Shown: positions 50,118 through 63,327, counted from the first letter of the stretch. The stretch is DNA of 64,000 nucleotides from Microvirga roseola (GCF_020866965.1 NZ_JAJATX010000012.1:1-64000); one strand, 5' to 3'. Program-made: numbers and translations. Notes: generated by a model from the sequence alone, not told the origin.

Positions 50118-50543
50118 CTACTCGTCGCTGTCGTCGGATGCGTCGTCTGCAGGCTTCGCCGTATCGCGGACCACCTTCTCCGAGCGCAGCAGCGCATCGA
50201 TACGGGCCGCCTCGTCGAAGCTCTCGTCGCGGCGGAAGCGGAGCTCGGGCGCGAATTTCAGGTTCACCCGGCGGGCGACCTCCTGGCGGAGGACCTTCTT
50301 GTTCTTATCGAGGGCCTTGAGCACAGCGTCTATGTCCTTGCCGCCGAGAGGCATGACGTAGGCGGTCGCGAGCTTCAGGTCCGGCGACATGCGCACCTCC
50401 GGGATGGTGATGACATGGCGTGCCAGCATGTCATCCTGGAGATCGCCGCGGGAGAGGACCTCGGCGAGCGCGTGGCGCACGAGCTCGGCGACGCGCTGCT
50501 GGCGCTGGGAAGGTCCGGTGGTCTGTTCGAAACGTTTGGCCAT
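50118..50543 (-). CDS. rbfA: 30S ribosome-binding factor RbfA
   Basis: 141-residue KH-like cold-shock maturation factor for 16S rRNA. Family landmarks are [19 protein letters not shown], a [17 protein letters not shown] central segment and the [22 protein letters not shown]-terminal part, ending in an acidic tail (DDASDDSDE). Of three tandem ATGs, the third (50543) has GGAG at proper distance. truB starts 5 bp after its stop, and a repeat-containing gap separates it from infB. Confidence 0.95.
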   Translation of the reverse strand: MAKRFEQTTGPSQRQQRVAELVRHALAEVLSRGDLQDDMLARHVITIPEVRMSPDLKLATAYVMPLGGKDIDAVLKALDKNKKVLRQEVARRVNLKFAPELRFRRDESFDEAARIDALLRSEKVVRDTAKPADDASDDSDE

Positions 50544-50642
50544 CATCATTCTCCGGGGTTGGACCGGACATTGCTGGAAATCTCGACCGGATTTCTCCCG
50601 GCCGTCGCGGTGGAAGAGAAATGGAAGCCCGCCAAAGCGAGA

Positions 50643-50663
50643 TCACCGGGACAAGCCCGGTGA
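50643..50663. repeat. REP-like palindrome TCACCGGG...CCCGGTGA
   Basis: 8-bp perfect arms with an ACAAG loop, in the 160-bp gap between infB and rbfA; the same module as at 35064-35084. It could stabilise or partly terminate the operon transcript. Confidence 0.65.
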
Positions 50664-50703
50664 TGACGCATTGTTCAGGTTCTGAAAGAGCGAAGGCAGG
50701 AGC

Positions 50704-53531
<2,828 letters not shown>

Positions 53532-53535
<4 letters not shown>

Positions 53536-54203
53536 TCCGCCTCAATTCCTGCGGGTTTCAAAATCGTGGATTCGCCGGTCCCGTCACCGAGCCCAGCTTG
53601 TACGGCTCCGGAACCGCAAAAGGAGCGGTAACGGTGCCAGCGGTTCAGAAAGCCGTCGCTCCCAGCGCCCGCGACGAGGGCAGCATGTATCACATGTGAC
53701 CGGCCTAATGCCAAATCCAATTCGTCATTCGACAGTTCTTGGATGACCGGAAAGCCTGATATTGTGTCGCCGAGGCGTTTTCGCAACTGGTTCGCGAGCT
53801 TCCTACGCCCATCTTCGGCCGCTTCTGTGGCATGAATAAGGGCAACGACAGGCTTATCGGCGATGGCCGCCTCGACCTTGTGGAAGCCGGTAATCACCGC
53901 GCCCGCCTTGTTGGCGAGGGAAAGCCCCTGGCGCAGGTCGTCCCGCAGCATGCGCTCGATATCCTGAGGCAGCGACACGGGAGCCCTGGCCTCGGTCTTG
54001 AAGGCGCGGGAGAAGAGGCGGCGTTTCACCGCCTCTTCGATCATAGTCCGGCGGGCCGTGATCCAGACGCCGCGGCCCGGCAGCTTGTGCTTCAGATCGG
54101 GCACGACCTGATGGTCGGGTCCCAGGACAAAGCGGATCAGCTCCGCCGGGGCTTTTGCCTCGCGGGTGACGATGCAGGTGCGCTCCGGTTCATGCCGCGG
54201 CAC
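53532..54203 (-). CDS. YlxR (DUF448) / L7Ae-like RNA-binding protein
   Basis: 223-residue two-domain protein. The N-terminal YlxR domain (about residues 5-85: [32 protein letters not shown]) is joined to a C-terminal L7Ae/L30e-like fold (about 100-195: [21 protein letters not shown]). In Firmicutes these are two separate genes (ylxR and ylxQ) in the nusA-infB operon; here they are fused, which is usual for alphaproteobacteria. It probably binds rRNA or RNase P-type RNA, but its role is not settled. It overlaps infB by 4 bp. Confidence 0.92.
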
Positions 54204-54234
54204 GGGTGCTGACCTCGCTTTGCCATAGCCGGCG

Positions 54235-55854
54235 TTAAGACGGCTGAGCCTCGGTCTCGGCCTCTTCGGCCGATCCCTCGGTCTCCACGGTCTCTTCCGG
54301 CTGCTCGATCCAGCCCGCCTTCACGCGGGCGGCCATGATCATGTTCTCCGCATCGGCGCGAGACACGTCGAAACCGTCGAGCGCACCCTTGTAGCGGGTC
54401 GCCTCCGGGCCGCGACCTTCGGTCCAGCCGGCGAGGTCGTCGGTGGCGCAGCCGGCCAGATCCTCGACTGTCTTGATGTCGTTCTCGCCAAAAGCGACCA
54501 GCATGGCGGTGGTGACGCCGTCGATCTCCTTCAGCTCGTCCGCGACGCCGAGTTCCTGGCGGCGGGCCTCGTTCTCGGCCTCGATACGGGCGAGGTACTC
54601 CTGTGCGCGGCTCTGGATCTCGGCCGCGGTGTCCTCGTCGAAGCCCTCGATGGAGGCGACTTCGGACGGATCCACATAGGCGATTTCCTCGACCGAGCGG
54701 AAGCCTTCGGAGGCGAGCAGCTGGCCCACGACCTCGTCCACGTCGAGCGCATTCATGAAGAGATCGGTGCGCTCTGCGAATTCCTTCTGGCGGCGCTCCG
54801 ATTCCTCGGCCTCGGTGAGGATGTCGATGTCCCAGCCGGTGAGCTGAGAGGCAAGGCGCACGTTCTGGCCGCGGCGGCCGATGGCCAGCGAGAGCTGGTC
54901 GTCGGGGACGACGACCTCGATGCGATCGGCCTCCTCGTCGAGCACCACCTTGACCACTTCGGCCGGCTGGAGCGCGTTGACGATGAAGGTCGCCTGATCG
55001 GGGGACCAGGGAATGATGTCGATCTTCTCGCCCTGGAGTTCGCCCACCACCGCCTGGACGCGGGAGCCGCGCATGCCGACGCAGGCGCCGACCGGATCGA
55101 TGGAGGAATCGCGCGAGGTCACGGCGATCTTGGCGCGGGAGCCCGGATCGCGGGCAACCGCCTGCACCGAGACAATGCCGTCATAGATCTCCGGCACTTC
55201 CTGGGCGAAGAGCTTGGCCATGAACTGCGGATGGGTGCGCGAAAGGAAGATCTGCGGGCCCCGCGCCTCGCGGCGGACGTCGAAGAGATAGGCGCGGATG
55301 CGATCGCCCGGGCGGAAGGTCTCGCGGGGGATCAGCTCGTCGCGGCGGATGATCGCCTCGCCGCGGCCGAGATCCACGATCACGTTGCCATACTCGACGC
55401 GCTTCACGGCGCCGTTCACGACCTCGCCGATGCGGTCCTTGTATTCCTGGTACTGGCGGTCGCGCTCGGCGTCGCGCACCTTCTGCACGATGACCTGCTT
55501 GGCCGACTGGGCCGCGATACGGCCGAAATCGAAGGGAGGCAGCGTTTCGGCGATGGAGTCGCCCACCTGGGCCGCCGGATTGTGCCGGCTGCGGGCTTCG
55601 GAGAGGGTGATCTCGCGGGAATCGTTCTCCATGGCGCCGTCCTCGACCACGAGGAGGTGGCGCGACAGGCGCAGCTCACCGGTCTTCGGGTTGATGTCCG
55701 CGTGGATGTCGGTTTCCGCGCCATAGCGGGACCGCGCCGCCTTCGCGATGGCGTCGGCCATGGCGTCCAGCACGATCTGCTTGTCGATCACCTTCTCACG
55801 CGCGACCGCATCGGCGATCTGCAAGAGTTCAAGCCTGTTGGCGCTCACAGCCAT
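54235..55854 (-). CDS. nusA: Transcription termination/antitermination protein NusA
   Basis: 539-residue RNA-polymerase-binding factor. It has the N-terminal RNAP-binding domain, then S1 ([25 protein letters not shown]), KH1 and KH2 ([43 protein letters not shown]). Two helix-hairpin-helix/acidic repeats lie in the C-terminal part ([39 protein letters not shown]). The start [12 protein letters not shown] has GGAG 8 bases upstream. It follows rimP by 12 bp. Confidence 0.97.
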   Translation of the reverse strand: MAVSANRLELLQIADAVAREKVIDKQIVLDAMADAIAKAARSRYGAETDIHADINPKTGELRLSRHLLVVEDGAMENDSREITLSEARSRHNPAAQVGDSIAETLPPFDFGRIAAQSAKQVIVQKVRDAERDRQYQEYKDRIGEVVNGAVKRVEYGNVIVDLGRGEAIIRRDELIPRETFRPGDRIRAYLFDVRREARGPQIFLSRTHPQFMAKLFAQEVPEIYDGIVSVQAVARDPGSRAKIAVTSRDSSIDPVGACVGMRGSRVQAVVGELQGEKIDIIPWSPDQATFIVNALQPAEVVKVVLDEEADRIEVVVPDDQLSLAIGRRGQNVRLASQLTGWDIDILTEAEESERRQKEFAERTDLFMNALDVDEVVGQLLASEGFRSVEEIAYVDPSEVASIEGFDEDTAAEIQSRAQEYLARIEAENEARRQELGVADELKEIDGVTTAMLVAFGENDIKTVEDLAGCATDDLAGWTEGRGPEATRYKGALDGFDVSRADAENMIMAARVKAGWIEQPEETVETEGSAEEAETEAQPS

Positions 55855-55866
55855 CGAGGTCACTCC

Positions 55867-56496
55867 TTAATTGGAATTGGGTTTCTTCTTGGACGGGCTG
55901 CGCGGCTCCGGCGCCTCCACCACATCCGTATCTTCATCGAGTTCATCCGTGGTCGGCGCGGTTCCCCGGCGCAGCGATTCACGGATCAGGTCATCCGTCA
56001 TAACGAGATGCGCCTCGCCCAGGTCGGTGAGCGGCAGGCGCGCGATCGGCTCAAGACCTTCCTTCACGTCCGGAAGCTCGACCACGAGCATTCCGTCCTC
56101 CACGCCCCGGAGGAACCCCCGGAAGCGCTTGCGGCCGTCCAGCGGCACGGCCATTTCGATCTTTGCCTCATGGCCGCTCCAGCGCTCGAAATCGCTGGCG
56201 CGCACGAGCGGGCGGTCGATCCCCGGCGAGGAGATCTCGAGATAATAGGCCCGGTCGATCGGATCTTCGAGGTCGAGGACCGGCGAAATCGCGCGGCTTA
56301 CGGTCTCGCAATCGCTGACCGACATGGTGCCGTCCGGCCTCTCGGCCATGATCTGCACGGTGCAGCCGTTCGTGCCGGTGACCTTCACCCGCACGAGATT
56401 AAAGCCCAGATCCTCGATCACAGGCTCGACAATCGCCGCCACCCGGGCGGCCACGCCGTTCTCCGTAATCAGCCGCTTGTCGCGTTCGTTCGTCAT
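55867..56496 (-). CDS. rimP: Ribosome maturation factor RimP
   Basis: 209-residue factor for 30S maturation. Family segments are the N-terminal [47 protein letters not shown], and the SH3-like C-terminal domain with [12 protein letters not shown]. The C-terminus has an extended acidic-then-basic tail ([23 protein letters not shown]). The start MTNERDKRL has GGAG at SD distance; the extension upstream would cross the terminator hairpin. It is the first gene of the rimP-nusA-ylxR-infB unit. Confidence 0.95.
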   Translation of the reverse strand: MTNERDKRLITENGVAARVAAIVEPVIEDLGFNLVRVKVTGTNGCTVQIMAERPDGTMSVSDCETVSRAISPVLDLEDPIDRAYYLEISSPGIDRPLVRASDFERWSGHEAKIEMAVPLDGRKRFRGFLRGVEDGMLVVELPDVKEGLEPIARLPLTDLGEAHLVMTDDLIRESLRRGTAPTTDELDEDTDVVEAPEPRSPSKKKPNSN

Positions 56497-56522
56497 GGCT
56501 CTCCGACGCTCCGGCTTCAAGC

Positions 56523-56555
56523 AATAAAAAAGAGCGGACCCGGCGGGGCCCACTC
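56523..56555 (-). terminator. Intrinsic terminator in the rimP leader
   Basis: Minus-strand GAGTGGGCCC-cgcc-GGGTCCGCTC (10-bp stem with two G-U pairs) is followed by TTTTTTATT. It ends 27 bp before the rimP start codon and lies downstream of the promoter candidate at 56597-56625. It could end trmB transcripts and also attenuate the rimP operon. Confidence 0.85.
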
Positions 56556-56596
56556 TCGACCAGCAGCTTGACGCTGCAACCAGAGCTGACGTCAGA

Positions 56597-56625
56597 AATA
56601 TACCGTTTCAAGTCCAAAAATGCAA
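56597..56625 (-). promoter_or_regulatory. Candidate promoter for rimP-nusA-infB
   Basis: Minus-strand TTGCAT and TATATT (4/6 and 5/6) are separated by exactly 17 bp, located between trmB and rimP. Initiation would give a leader of about 95 nt that contains the terminator hairpin at 56523-56555. Confidence 0.6.
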
Positions 56626-56646
56626 GGGTCCTAAGTCCTGTGTGTT

Positions 56647-57330
56647 TCAGACCCGCATGAAGGTGAGGTAGCTCGGGACGCGGCCTTCGCGGATGGCCTT
56701 GGCCTCGTAGCGGGTGCCTGGCCAGCCCTCATAGGGCCTGCGCCAGTCGTCGGCGCGCTGCGCCGTCCAGCGGAAATGGTCGGAGCGCAGGACGCGGGCC
56801 AGAACCCAGCCGATATAATCGTCGATGTCGCTGGCGAAGCGCAGCTCCGCGCCCAGGCGCATGAGTCGCGCGAGCTCGTCCAGCATCTCGTCCGAGACGA
56901 GACGGCGCTTGCGCTGGCGGCGCTTCGGCCAGGGATCGGGGTAAAGGATATAGACCCGGTCGAAGGAGGCGTCGGGCAGGGTCGGCAGGAGCTTGGTGAC
57001 GTCGTCGTCCCAGACCCGGATGTTGCCGAGCTTCTCGTGATCGATGGCGGCAAGAAGCTTCGCCATGCCGTTCACGAAGGGCTCGCAGCCGATGAAGTTC
57101 ACGTCCCGGTGAGCGCGGGCCTGGGCGGCGAGGTGCTCGCCGCCGCCGAAGCCGATTTCGAGCCATGTTTCCCGGGCATTCGGGTTCGCAAACTGGCTCG
57201 CAGGCGCACTGCCCGGGATCACACGGATCGCGGGCAGAAGGTTCTGGATCAGCTCGTCCTGCCCGGAGCGAAGCTTCTTGCCTTTCCGGCGCCCGAAGAA
57301 AGCGCCGGCGCGTTCATTGGCTTCGCTCAT
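56647..57330 (-). CDS. trmB: tRNA (guanine-46-N7)-methyltransferase TrmB
   Basis: 227-residue class I SAM methyltransferase. The SAM site WLEIGFGGGEHLAAQARAHRDVNFIGCEPF and the catalytic-region VYILYPDPWPKRRQRKRRLV are diagnostic. Length is normal. It starts 6 bp after metK and is probably co-transcribed with it, then stops before the rimP promoter region. Confidence 0.96.
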   Translation of the reverse strand: MSEANERAGAFFGRRKGKKLRSGQDELIQNLLPAIRVIPGSAPASQFANPNARETWLEIGFGGGEHLAAQARAHRDVNFIGCEPFVNGMAKLLAAIDHEKLGNIRVWDDDVTKLLPTLPDASFDRVYILYPDPWPKRRQRKRRLVSDEMLDELARLMRLGAELRFASDIDDYIGWVLARVLRSDHFRWTAQRADDWRRPYEGWPGTRYEAKAIREGRVPSYLTFMRV

Positions 57331-57336
57331 GGATGA

Positions 57337-58515
57337 TTAGCGGAACGCCGCCTTGAGGCTGTCGGCGAGATCCGTGCGCTCCCAGGAGAAGCCGCCATCC
57401 GCATCCGGCCGGCGGCCGAAATGGCCATAGGCGGCCGTGCGGGCGTAGATCGGGCGGTTGAGGCCGAGATGCGTGCGAATGCCGCGGGGCGAGAGATCCA
57501 TGGCGTCCATGAGCACGGCCTCGAGCTTGTCCTCGCTCACCTTGCCGGTCTCATGCAGGTCCACGTAGATCGACAGGGGCTTCGCCACGCCGATGGCGTA
57601 GGAAAGCTGCAGGGTGCAGCGCTCGGCAAGGCCTGCGGCCACCACGTTCTTGGCGAGATAGCGGGCGGCGTAGGCCGCCGAACGGTCCACCTTGGTCGGG
57701 TCCTTGCCGGAGAAGGCGCCGCCGCCATGGGGGGCTGCGCCGCCATAGGTATCGACGATGATCTTGCGTCCGGTAAGGCCGCAATCGCCGTCCGGACCGC
57801 CGATGACGAACTTCCCCGTGGGGTTTACGTGCCAGATGGTCTGTGCCGAGATCCAGCCTTCGGGGAGGGTCTTGCGGATATGAGGTTCGACGATGGCGCG
57901 CACGTCCTCGGAGGACAGGCTCTCGTCGAGGTGCTGGGTCGAGAGCACGATCTGCGTCGCGGCGACGGGCTTGCCGTTCTCGTAGCGCACCGTGACCTGG
58001 CTCTTGGCGTCGGGACCGAGCTTGGCGGCGTCGCCCTGCTTCGCCTTGCGGGCGGCGGTGAGGTTCTCGAGGATCTTGTGGGCGTAATAGATCGGGGCCG
58101 GCATCAGCTCCGGCGTCTCGTTGCAGGCGTAACCGAACATGATGCCCTGGTCGCCGGCGCCCTCGTCCTTGTTGCCGGAGGCGTCGACGCCCTGGGCGAT
58201 GTGGGCCGACTGGGCGTGCAGGTAAACCTCGACCTCGGCGTTCTTCCAGTGGAAGCCTTCCTGCTCGTAGCCGATATCCTTGACGGCGTTGCGGGCGAGC
58301 TCGATCACCCTGTCCTTGGTGATGGAGTCGGGGCCGCGCACCTCGCCGGCGATGACCACGCGGTTGGTGGTGGCGAGCGTCTCGCAGGCGACGCGGGCTT
58401 CCGGCTGGGCCGCCAGGTAAGCATCGACCACCTCATCCGAAATCCGGTCGCAGACCTTGTCCGGATGACCTTCGGAAACCGATTCGCTCGTGAAAAGATA
58501 GCTTGATCGCCGCAC
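57337..58515 (-). CDS. metK: S-adenosylmethionine synthetase
   Basis: 392-residue enzyme making SAM from methionine and ATP. The ATP motif [12 protein letters not shown] is at residues 16-27, with GEVRGPD and the P-loop-like [17 protein letters not shown]. The start is GTG at 58515, preceded by AAGGA with 8-base spacing; no ATG is available, and an upstream TTG would place the SD inside the gene. It supplies the SAM used by the trmB and rsmG products in this window. I did not find a recognisable SAM riboswitch in the 117-bp upstream gap. Confidence 0.96.
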   Translation of the reverse strand: MRRSSYLFTSESVSEGHPDKVCDRISDEVVDAYLAAQPEARVACETLATTNRVVIAGEVRGPDSITKDRVIELARNAVKDIGYEQEGFHWKNAEVEVYLHAQSAHIAQGVDASGNKDEGAGDQGIMFGYACNETPELMPAPIYYAHKILENLTAARKAKQGDAAKLGPDAKSQVTVRYENGKPVAATQIVLSTQHLDESLSSEDVRAIVEPHIRKTLPEGWISAQTIWHVNPTGKFVIGGPDGDCGLTGRKIIVDTYGGAAPHGGGAFSGKDPTKVDRSAAYAARYLAKNVVAAGLAERCTLQLSYAIGVAKPLSIYVDLHETGKVSEDKLEAVLMDAMDLSPRGIRTHLGLNRPIYARTAAYGHFGRRPDADGGFSWERTDLADSLKAAFR

Positions 58516-58632
58516 GACAGAATTCCTTCGAGGCAAAAAGAGTCATTTGCCTACAGCCGTAGGCCTTGAGCCATGCTCATGCCGCAGGCTTAAGGAAAGG
58601 TCAAGCGAACGCGTTCTTTATTAAGAACGCTC

Positions 58633-59031
58633 CTAGTCGCTTTCAGCGGCGATGGTCGAGACCAGCTGGACGATGCTCTTGCGGACCTTCTGGTTCTTGA
58701 TGCTGGTGAAGGTCCGGATGAGCTGAAGCCCTTCAGGGGTCGACATGACCCCCGTGATATAGGGAGGCGTCTCCTGCTCGGCGAAGCCGGATTCAGGCTT
58801 TATGCTCTTGATGCCGTTGAAGAAGAAGTGAATGTCGACGCCGAGGATCTTGGCGATGTCGACCAGCCTCGCCACGCTGATCCGGTTCGTGCCCTTCTCG
58901 TATTTCTGGACCTGCTGGAAGGTCAGACCAAGCATATCGCCCAGCTTTTCCTGACTCATGCCGATGGAAATACGGCGCATGCGCACCCGGCTTCCAATTT
59001 CCTTGTCGATGGAGCTGGTCGATTTCTTCAT
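58633..59031 (-). CDS. XRE-family helix-turn-helix regulator
   Basis: 132-residue protein with an N-terminal HTH_3 domain (about residues 12-66: RVRMRRISIGMSQEKLGDML, TFQQVQKYEKGTNRIS) and a C-terminal segment ending in a helix (KNQKVRKSIVQLVSTIAAE). The lnt-[XRE]-metK order is conserved in Hyphomicrobiales. Its target is unknown; control of metK or of itself is possible. It is 46 bp after lnt. Confidence 0.92.
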   Translation of the reverse strand: MKKSTSSIDKEIGSRVRMRRISIGMSQEKLGDMLGLTFQQVQKYEKGTNRISVARLVDIAKILGVDIHFFFNGIKSIKPESGFAEQETPPYITGVMSTPEGLQLIRTFTSIKNQKVRKSIVQLVSTIAAESD

Positions 59032-59077
59032 CAGCGCATGCTTCCTTGCCCTTCGGACGTAACGTCAAGGCATGGTA

Positions 59078-60688
59078 TTAACTCAGTTTAGAGGATTGCA
59101 GTCTTCGGTGTGCAATCAGGGCCATTAAGCAGATCATAAGCGTGGCCGTCAAAGAAAACCTACCGAATTCGCGGTAAGTCGTCGCAGCAATCGAAATCGG
59201 CAATGCAGAGTCCAGAATTCCTTCAACCCCCAATGGAACAGAATCCTGGATGCGCCCGTAAGGGTCGATTACGGCCGATATTCCGGTATTGGCCGCCCGC
59301 ACCAGAGGCAGTCCCTCCTCCACCGCCCGCAGCCGCGCCTGAGCGAAATGCTGATACGGGCCCGGAGTGATTCCGAACCAGCCATCATTGGTCACGTTGA
59401 GGATGACATCCGGGCGGGGTCCGTCGCCCAGGATCTCTCCCGGAAAGATCGCCTCGTAGCAGATCGTCGCCGCAACAGGCGGCAGACCAGGGACAGCGAG
59501 CGCGGTTCTCATCGCGCTCGGCTCAAACCCGCCTGGGATATGCACGAACTGGCGCAGGCCCACGGCCCGGATTAGGGCGTCGAGAAACTTCGGCACGTAT
59601 TCGCCGAAGGGGACCAGATGCACTTTATCGTAGGTCGCTGTGATCGTGCCCTGATGGTCAATGACCTGGATGGCGTTGAAGAACTTGCCGACGGCTTCCC
59701 CAGGCAGGGGCGGGTCCATGCGCGCCGCTCCCGTGATCAGGACGGAGCCCGGCCGGAGAAGGGTCGCGATCTGGGCCAGCGACCCGGGATCGCGGTGGAG
59801 GAGGAAGGGAAAGGCCGATTCCGGCCAGACGATATGGGTCGCCTCCTCATGCCCGCTGCCGTTGCGCCCCGGAGAGGCGCTGACAGTCAGGTAGCGCCGC
59901 ATGATGGCGTCACGGTTTCTTGGGTTGAACTTGGCGTCCTGGGGCAGGTTCGGCTGCATGATGCGCAGGCGCACATTCTCCACGCTGGGCAGGGGCTGAG
60001 CGGGAAGGCGCCAGGCGCCGAAGGCGGCGAGGCCCGCGAGAAGCGCCAGCGCAGAGCCCGGAACCGCCCAGCGCTCCAGCCGAGTGCGACCCGTGACGAG
60101 GAGGGCCGGCGCGGCCGCCATGCCCACGGCCAGAAAGGTCAGGCCGTAGAGGCCGACGACCGAGGCGGTCTGCATCAGCCAGAGGTTCTGGCCGAGCGCC
60201 ATGCCCAAGGTGTTCCAGGGAAAGCCGGTGAAGAGATGGCCCCTGAGGATCTCGCTCACCGTCAGGCCGAGCGCGAAGGCGAGGATGCGCCAGGAATCCG
60301 GCGTCCAGAGGAGACGCGCCAGGGCGAAGCCGAAGGCAGGAAAGAATGCGAGGAGGGCGGGAAGGCCCAGCACGCCGAAGGGCAGGGCCCAGGCGAACTG
60401 GTCCGCCTCAACCAGAAAGGCCGCGCCCAGCCACCAGAGGCCGGCGACGAAATAGCCGAAGCCCCAGAACCAGCCGATGATGGCCGCTGCCTTGAGAGAG
60501 CCCCAGCGCCGGGCTTCGCCCTTGCCGGTCCCGTCCAGGAGCCAGATCGCGGGAGAGAGCGACAGGGCAAGGGCGGGGATGAAGCCGAAGGGCGGCATGG
60601 CGAGAGCCCCGACGGCCCCGGCCGCAAAGCCCGCGAGCCAGCGTCGCCATCCCCGGGCGAGGGCGACGCGGTCGGCAATGGGCATCAT
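59078..60688 (-). CDS. lnt: Apolipoprotein N-acyltransferase
   Basis: 536-residue inner-membrane enzyme that adds the third acyl chain to lipoproteins (LptE in this window is a plausible substrate). There are about seven TM segments in residues 1-225 and a C-terminal TM, flanking a periplasmic nitrilase domain. The catalytic triad is Glu about 288 (WPESAFPF), Lys about 352 (YDKVHLVPFGEYVP) and Cys about 408 (TICYEAIFPGE). The start overlaps the corC-like stop by 4 bp. Confidence 0.96.
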   Translation of the reverse strand: MMPIADRVALARGWRRWLAGFAAGAVGALAMPPFGFIPALALSLSPAIWLLDGTGKGEARRWGSLKAAAIIGWFWGFGYFVAGLWWLGAAFLVEADQFAWALPFGVLGLPALLAFFPAFGFALARLLWTPDSWRILAFALGLTVSEILRGHLFTGFPWNTLGMALGQNLWLMQTASVVGLYGLTFLAVGMAAAPALLVTGRTRLERWAVPGSALALLAGLAAFGAWRLPAQPLPSVENVRLRIMQPNLPQDAKFNPRNRDAIMRRYLTVSASPGRNGSGHEEATHIVWPESAFPFLLHRDPGSLAQIATLLRPGSVLITGAARMDPPLPGEAVGKFFNAIQVIDHQGTITATYDKVHLVPFGEYVPKFLDALIRAVGLRQFVHIPGGFEPSAMRTALAVPGLPPVAATICYEAIFPGEILGDGPRPDVILNVTNDGWFGITPGPYQHFAQARLRAVEEGLPLVRAANTGISAVIDPYGRIQDSVPLGVEGILDSALPISIAATTYREFGRFSLTATLMICLMALIAHRRLQSSKLS

Positions 60689-61725
60689 TCCGCCGCGGCG
60701 CTTTCAGGGCGCGAGGCAAGAGCGGGATTTTCCTGCGTTTCCGTTTCGACCGGAAGCTTCTTGGGATAGATCCGCAGCCGCTTCACCCGGCGGGGATCCG
60801 CGTCCAGAACCTCGAATTCCAGGCCTGCCGGACCCACGATGACCTCGTTGCGGGCCGGGACGCGGCCGGCCAGGGTCACGATGAAGCCGCCGATGGTGTC
60901 GATGTCCTCGGCCCCTTCCTCCTCCGTCAGGTCGACGCCGAGCGCCTCCTTGACCTCGTCGAGGCTGGCGCGGGCATCGGCGATGAAGGTGCCGTCGGAG
61001 GCCTGCACGATGGCGAGCGTGGCGTCGACGTCGTGCTCGTCCTCGATGTCGCCCACCACCATCTCCACGAGGTCCTCGATGGAGACGAGGCCGTCCGTGC
61101 CGCCGTATTCGTCGATGACCAGAGCCATGTGGGTGCGGGTCGCCTGCATCCTGACCAGCAGGTCGATGGCGGGCATCGAGCGGGGCACGAAGAGGACCGG
61201 GCGCAGGATGTTCGAGGCGGCGAGCGTCATGGAGAGGTCGATCCGCCCCAGGCTCGGCACGTCGGGAATATCGTCGCCGTCGCCGCCCGGAATAGTCGCG
61301 CCGCTGTCGGCGCGCATGGCGATGAGATCCAGGAAGTCCCGGATGTGGACCATGCCCTTCGGGTCGTCGAGGGTTTCGCCGTAGACCGGCAGGCGGGAAT
61401 GACCCGCGGTTCTGAAGATGTTGAGCAACTCGCCGAGATTGGTATCGGCCGCCACCGCCACGATGTCGGCGCGGGGCACCATCACGTCCTCCACGCGGAT
61501 GCGGTGGAAGCCCAGCACGTTCTTCAGCATCGCCCTTTCCTGGGGCGTGAAGTCCGTGCCTTCGACGGCCTCGGCGAGGGCGTCCTCAAGGTTGTCGCGG
61601 ATGGAATCGCGGGGTTTGAGACCCAGGCGGTTCAGGAACCGGTCGTACCAATGCTGGTCGCGGGTTTCGCCGTCGTCCGGCAGAGCTCGGGGAGGGCGGT
61701 CGTTACGACTTCGATCTTCGTTCAT
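60685..61725 (-). CDS. CBS-domain protein of the HlyC/CorC family
   Basis: 346-residue soluble protein. A tandem CBS pair (about residues 75-205: [56 protein letters not shown]) is followed by the CorC/HlyC transporter-associated domain (about 220-310). There is no N-terminal DUF21 membrane domain, so it is the cytosolic CorC type implicated in Mg/Co efflux or membrane integrity. The stop overlaps lnt by 4 bp; ybeY is 31 bp upstream. The same order is found across the class. Confidence 0.94.
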   Translation of the reverse strand: MNEDRSRNDRPPRALPDDGETRDQHWYDRFLNRLGLKPRDSIRDNLEDALAEAVEGTDFTPQERAMLKNVLGFHRIRVEDVMVPRADIVAVAADTNLGELLNIFRTAGHSRLPVYGETLDDPKGMVHIRDFLDLIAMRADSGATIPGGDGDDIPDVPSLGRIDLSMTLAASNILRPVLFVPRSMPAIDLLVRMQATRTHMALVIDEYGGTDGLVSIEDLVEMVVGDIEDEHDVDATLAIVQASDGTFIADARASLDEVKEALGVDLTEEEGAEDIDTIGGFIVTLAGRVPARNEVIVGPAGLEFEVLDADPRRVKRLRIYPKKLPVETETQENPALASRPESAAAE

Positions 61726-61756
61726 TGCTTTCGGGCTTCAGCCTCAACATCACTGT

Positions 61757-62233
61757 TCAAGCTGCCATATCGCGATAGGGATCGGCGATGCCAAGGGTGG
61801 CAAGCGCTTTTACCTCAAGAGCCTCCATGATGTCCGCCTCAGCCTCGGTCTCGTGATCGTAGCCGAGAAGATGCAGGACCCCATGGACGACCAGATGGGC
61901 AAAATGGTGCGCAAGCTCCTTGGATTCCTCCTCGGCTTCACGCACCAGCGTTTCATAGGCTAATGCAATATCGCCCAAATGGCGAGGGCCTGTCGCACCC
62001 GGCTGCTCGGGCGCCGGGAAGGACAGGACATTGGTCGGCTTGTCCTTTCCCCGCCAGGTGCGGTTCAGTTCCTGTACATGGGCGTCGTCGGTGAGCATGA
62101 CGTCCGCCTCGAAATCCTCATCGGCCTCGTAGGTCACGGCCAGGGCCGCCGAGGCGGCCTTCTGCGCGAGGGCTTCCACGTCGGGAAGAGCCTCCCAATC
62201 GCCCTCTTCGACCATGATGTCGAGCTCGATCAC
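61757..62233 (-). CDS. ybeY: Endoribonuclease YbeY
   Basis: 158-residue zinc-dependent RNase for 16S rRNA 3'-end maturation and ribosome quality control. The metal-binding motif HGVLHLLGYDHE (H-x3-H-x4/5-H) is complete, and the upstream NVLSFP segment and HLGDIALAYE are typical. It overlaps the phoH stop by 4 bp, a conserved pair. Confidence 0.95.
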   Translation of the reverse strand: MIELDIMVEEGDWEALPDVEALAQKAASAALAVTYEADEDFEADVMLTDDAHVQELNRTWRGKDKPTNVLSFPAPEQPGATGPRHLGDIALAYETLVREAEEESKELAHHFAHLVVHGVLHLLGYDHETEAEADIMEALEVKALATLGIADPYRDMAA

Positions 62234-63327
62234 GGCCTGCGGTCCCGTTCGCGGTAGGCTTGCTCCTGTTGCGGCGGCTCCTGTTTGGCGGCTTTGTCGT
62301 AGGCCGCCACGATGCGGCGCACGAGGTCATGGCGCACCACGTCCTGCTCCTTGAAGGTGACGCGGGCAATGCCCTCCACCCCCTGCAGGATGCGGACCGC
62401 CTCGACCAGACCGGATTTCTGCCCCGGGGGCAGGTCGATCTGGGTCGGGTCGCCCGTGATGATCATGCGCGAGCCCTCGCCGAGACGGGTGAGGAACATC
62501 TTCATCTGCATGGAGGTGGTGTTCTGTGCCTCGTCGAGCAGCACCAGGGCGTTGGTGAGCGTGCGCCCGCGCATGAAGGCGAGCGGCGCGATCTCGATCA
62601 TGCCGGTCTGGAGGCCACGGTCTACGTGGCGCGCCTCCATGAAATCGTAGAGCGCATCGTAGATCGGGCGAAGATAGGGATCGACCTTCTCGCGCATGTC
62701 GCCGGGGAGGAAGCCCAAGCGCTCGCCCGCCTCCACGGCAGGACGCGAGATGATGAGGCGGTCCACCTGGCCCGCTTCCAGAAGCGAGACGGCATAGCCG
62801 ACCGCAAGCCAGGTCTTACCGGTACCGGCAGGGCCTTCGGCGAAGACCAGCTCGTTCGTTTTAAGCGCCTTGATGTAGGTGTTCTGCGCCGCATTGCGGG
62901 CGCGCACCGGCCCACGCCGGCGGGTGGCGATCTGGTCGAAGGCGGTCAGGCCGGGAACAGCCTCGTCGGCCGCCGGGAAAAGGCTGCCTTGAAGGGTGCT
63001 CTCCTCAATCGCACCGTCCACGTCGCCCGGGCTCAAGGTCGCGCCGCTGCGGGCGCGCTCGTAGAGCCCTTCCAGCACCCGCCGCGCCAGCTCGGAGGCC
63101 TCGGGGGAGCCTTTGACCGTGACCCGGTTGCCGTTGGCAACGGCGGCCACGTTCAGGCGCCGCTCCAGATGGGCCAGGTTTTGGTCGTACTGGCCGAAAA
63201 CAAGGCTGGCGAGGCGGTTGTCGTCGAAGGTGAGAGCGATCTCGGCCTCTTCCACGACGCCAGGATGCAGATTCGTGTGGGTCCGTCCCTTTTGCGCGCG
63301 TGCGGTCCCGTTATCCGCTGGCCTCAA
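62230..63327 (-). CDS. phoH: PhoH-family ATPase
   Basis: 365-residue P-loop protein (PhoH/YbeZ type). An N-terminal KH-like region (about residues 30-110) precedes the ATPase with Walker A GPAGTGKT near 160-167, IISRPAVEAGERLGFLPGDM, and Walker B-like ALVLLDEAQNTT. YbeZ proteins cooperate with YbeY in RNA processing; the 4-bp overlap with ybeY agrees. Basic extensions occur at both ends (C-terminal KQEPPQQEQAYRERDRRP). Confidence 0.94.
   Translation of the reverse strand: MRPADNGTARAQKGRTHTNLHPGVVEEAEIALTFDDNRLASLVFGQYDQNLAHLERRLNVAAVANGNRVTVKGSPEASELARRVLEGLYERARSGATLSPGDVDGAIEESTLQGSLFPAADEAVPGLTAFDQIATRRRGPVRARNAAQNTYIKALKTNELVFAEGPAGTGKTWLAVGYAVSLLEAGQVDRLIISRPAVEAGERLGFLPGDMREKVDPYLRPIYDALYDFMEARHVDRGLQTGMIEIAPLAFMRGRTLTNALVLLDEAQNTTSMQMKMFLTRLGEGSRMIITGDPTQIDLPPGQKSGLVEAVRILQGVEGIARVTFKEQDVVRHDLVRRIVAAYDKAAKQEPPQQEQAYRERDRRP

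Noticed and set aside
58516..58632. Possible SAM-responsive riboswitch upstream of metK
   Set aside because: The gap is short and I could not draw a SAM-II, SAM/SAH or SAM-V type pseudoknot; a covariance-model scan would be needed to reopen it.
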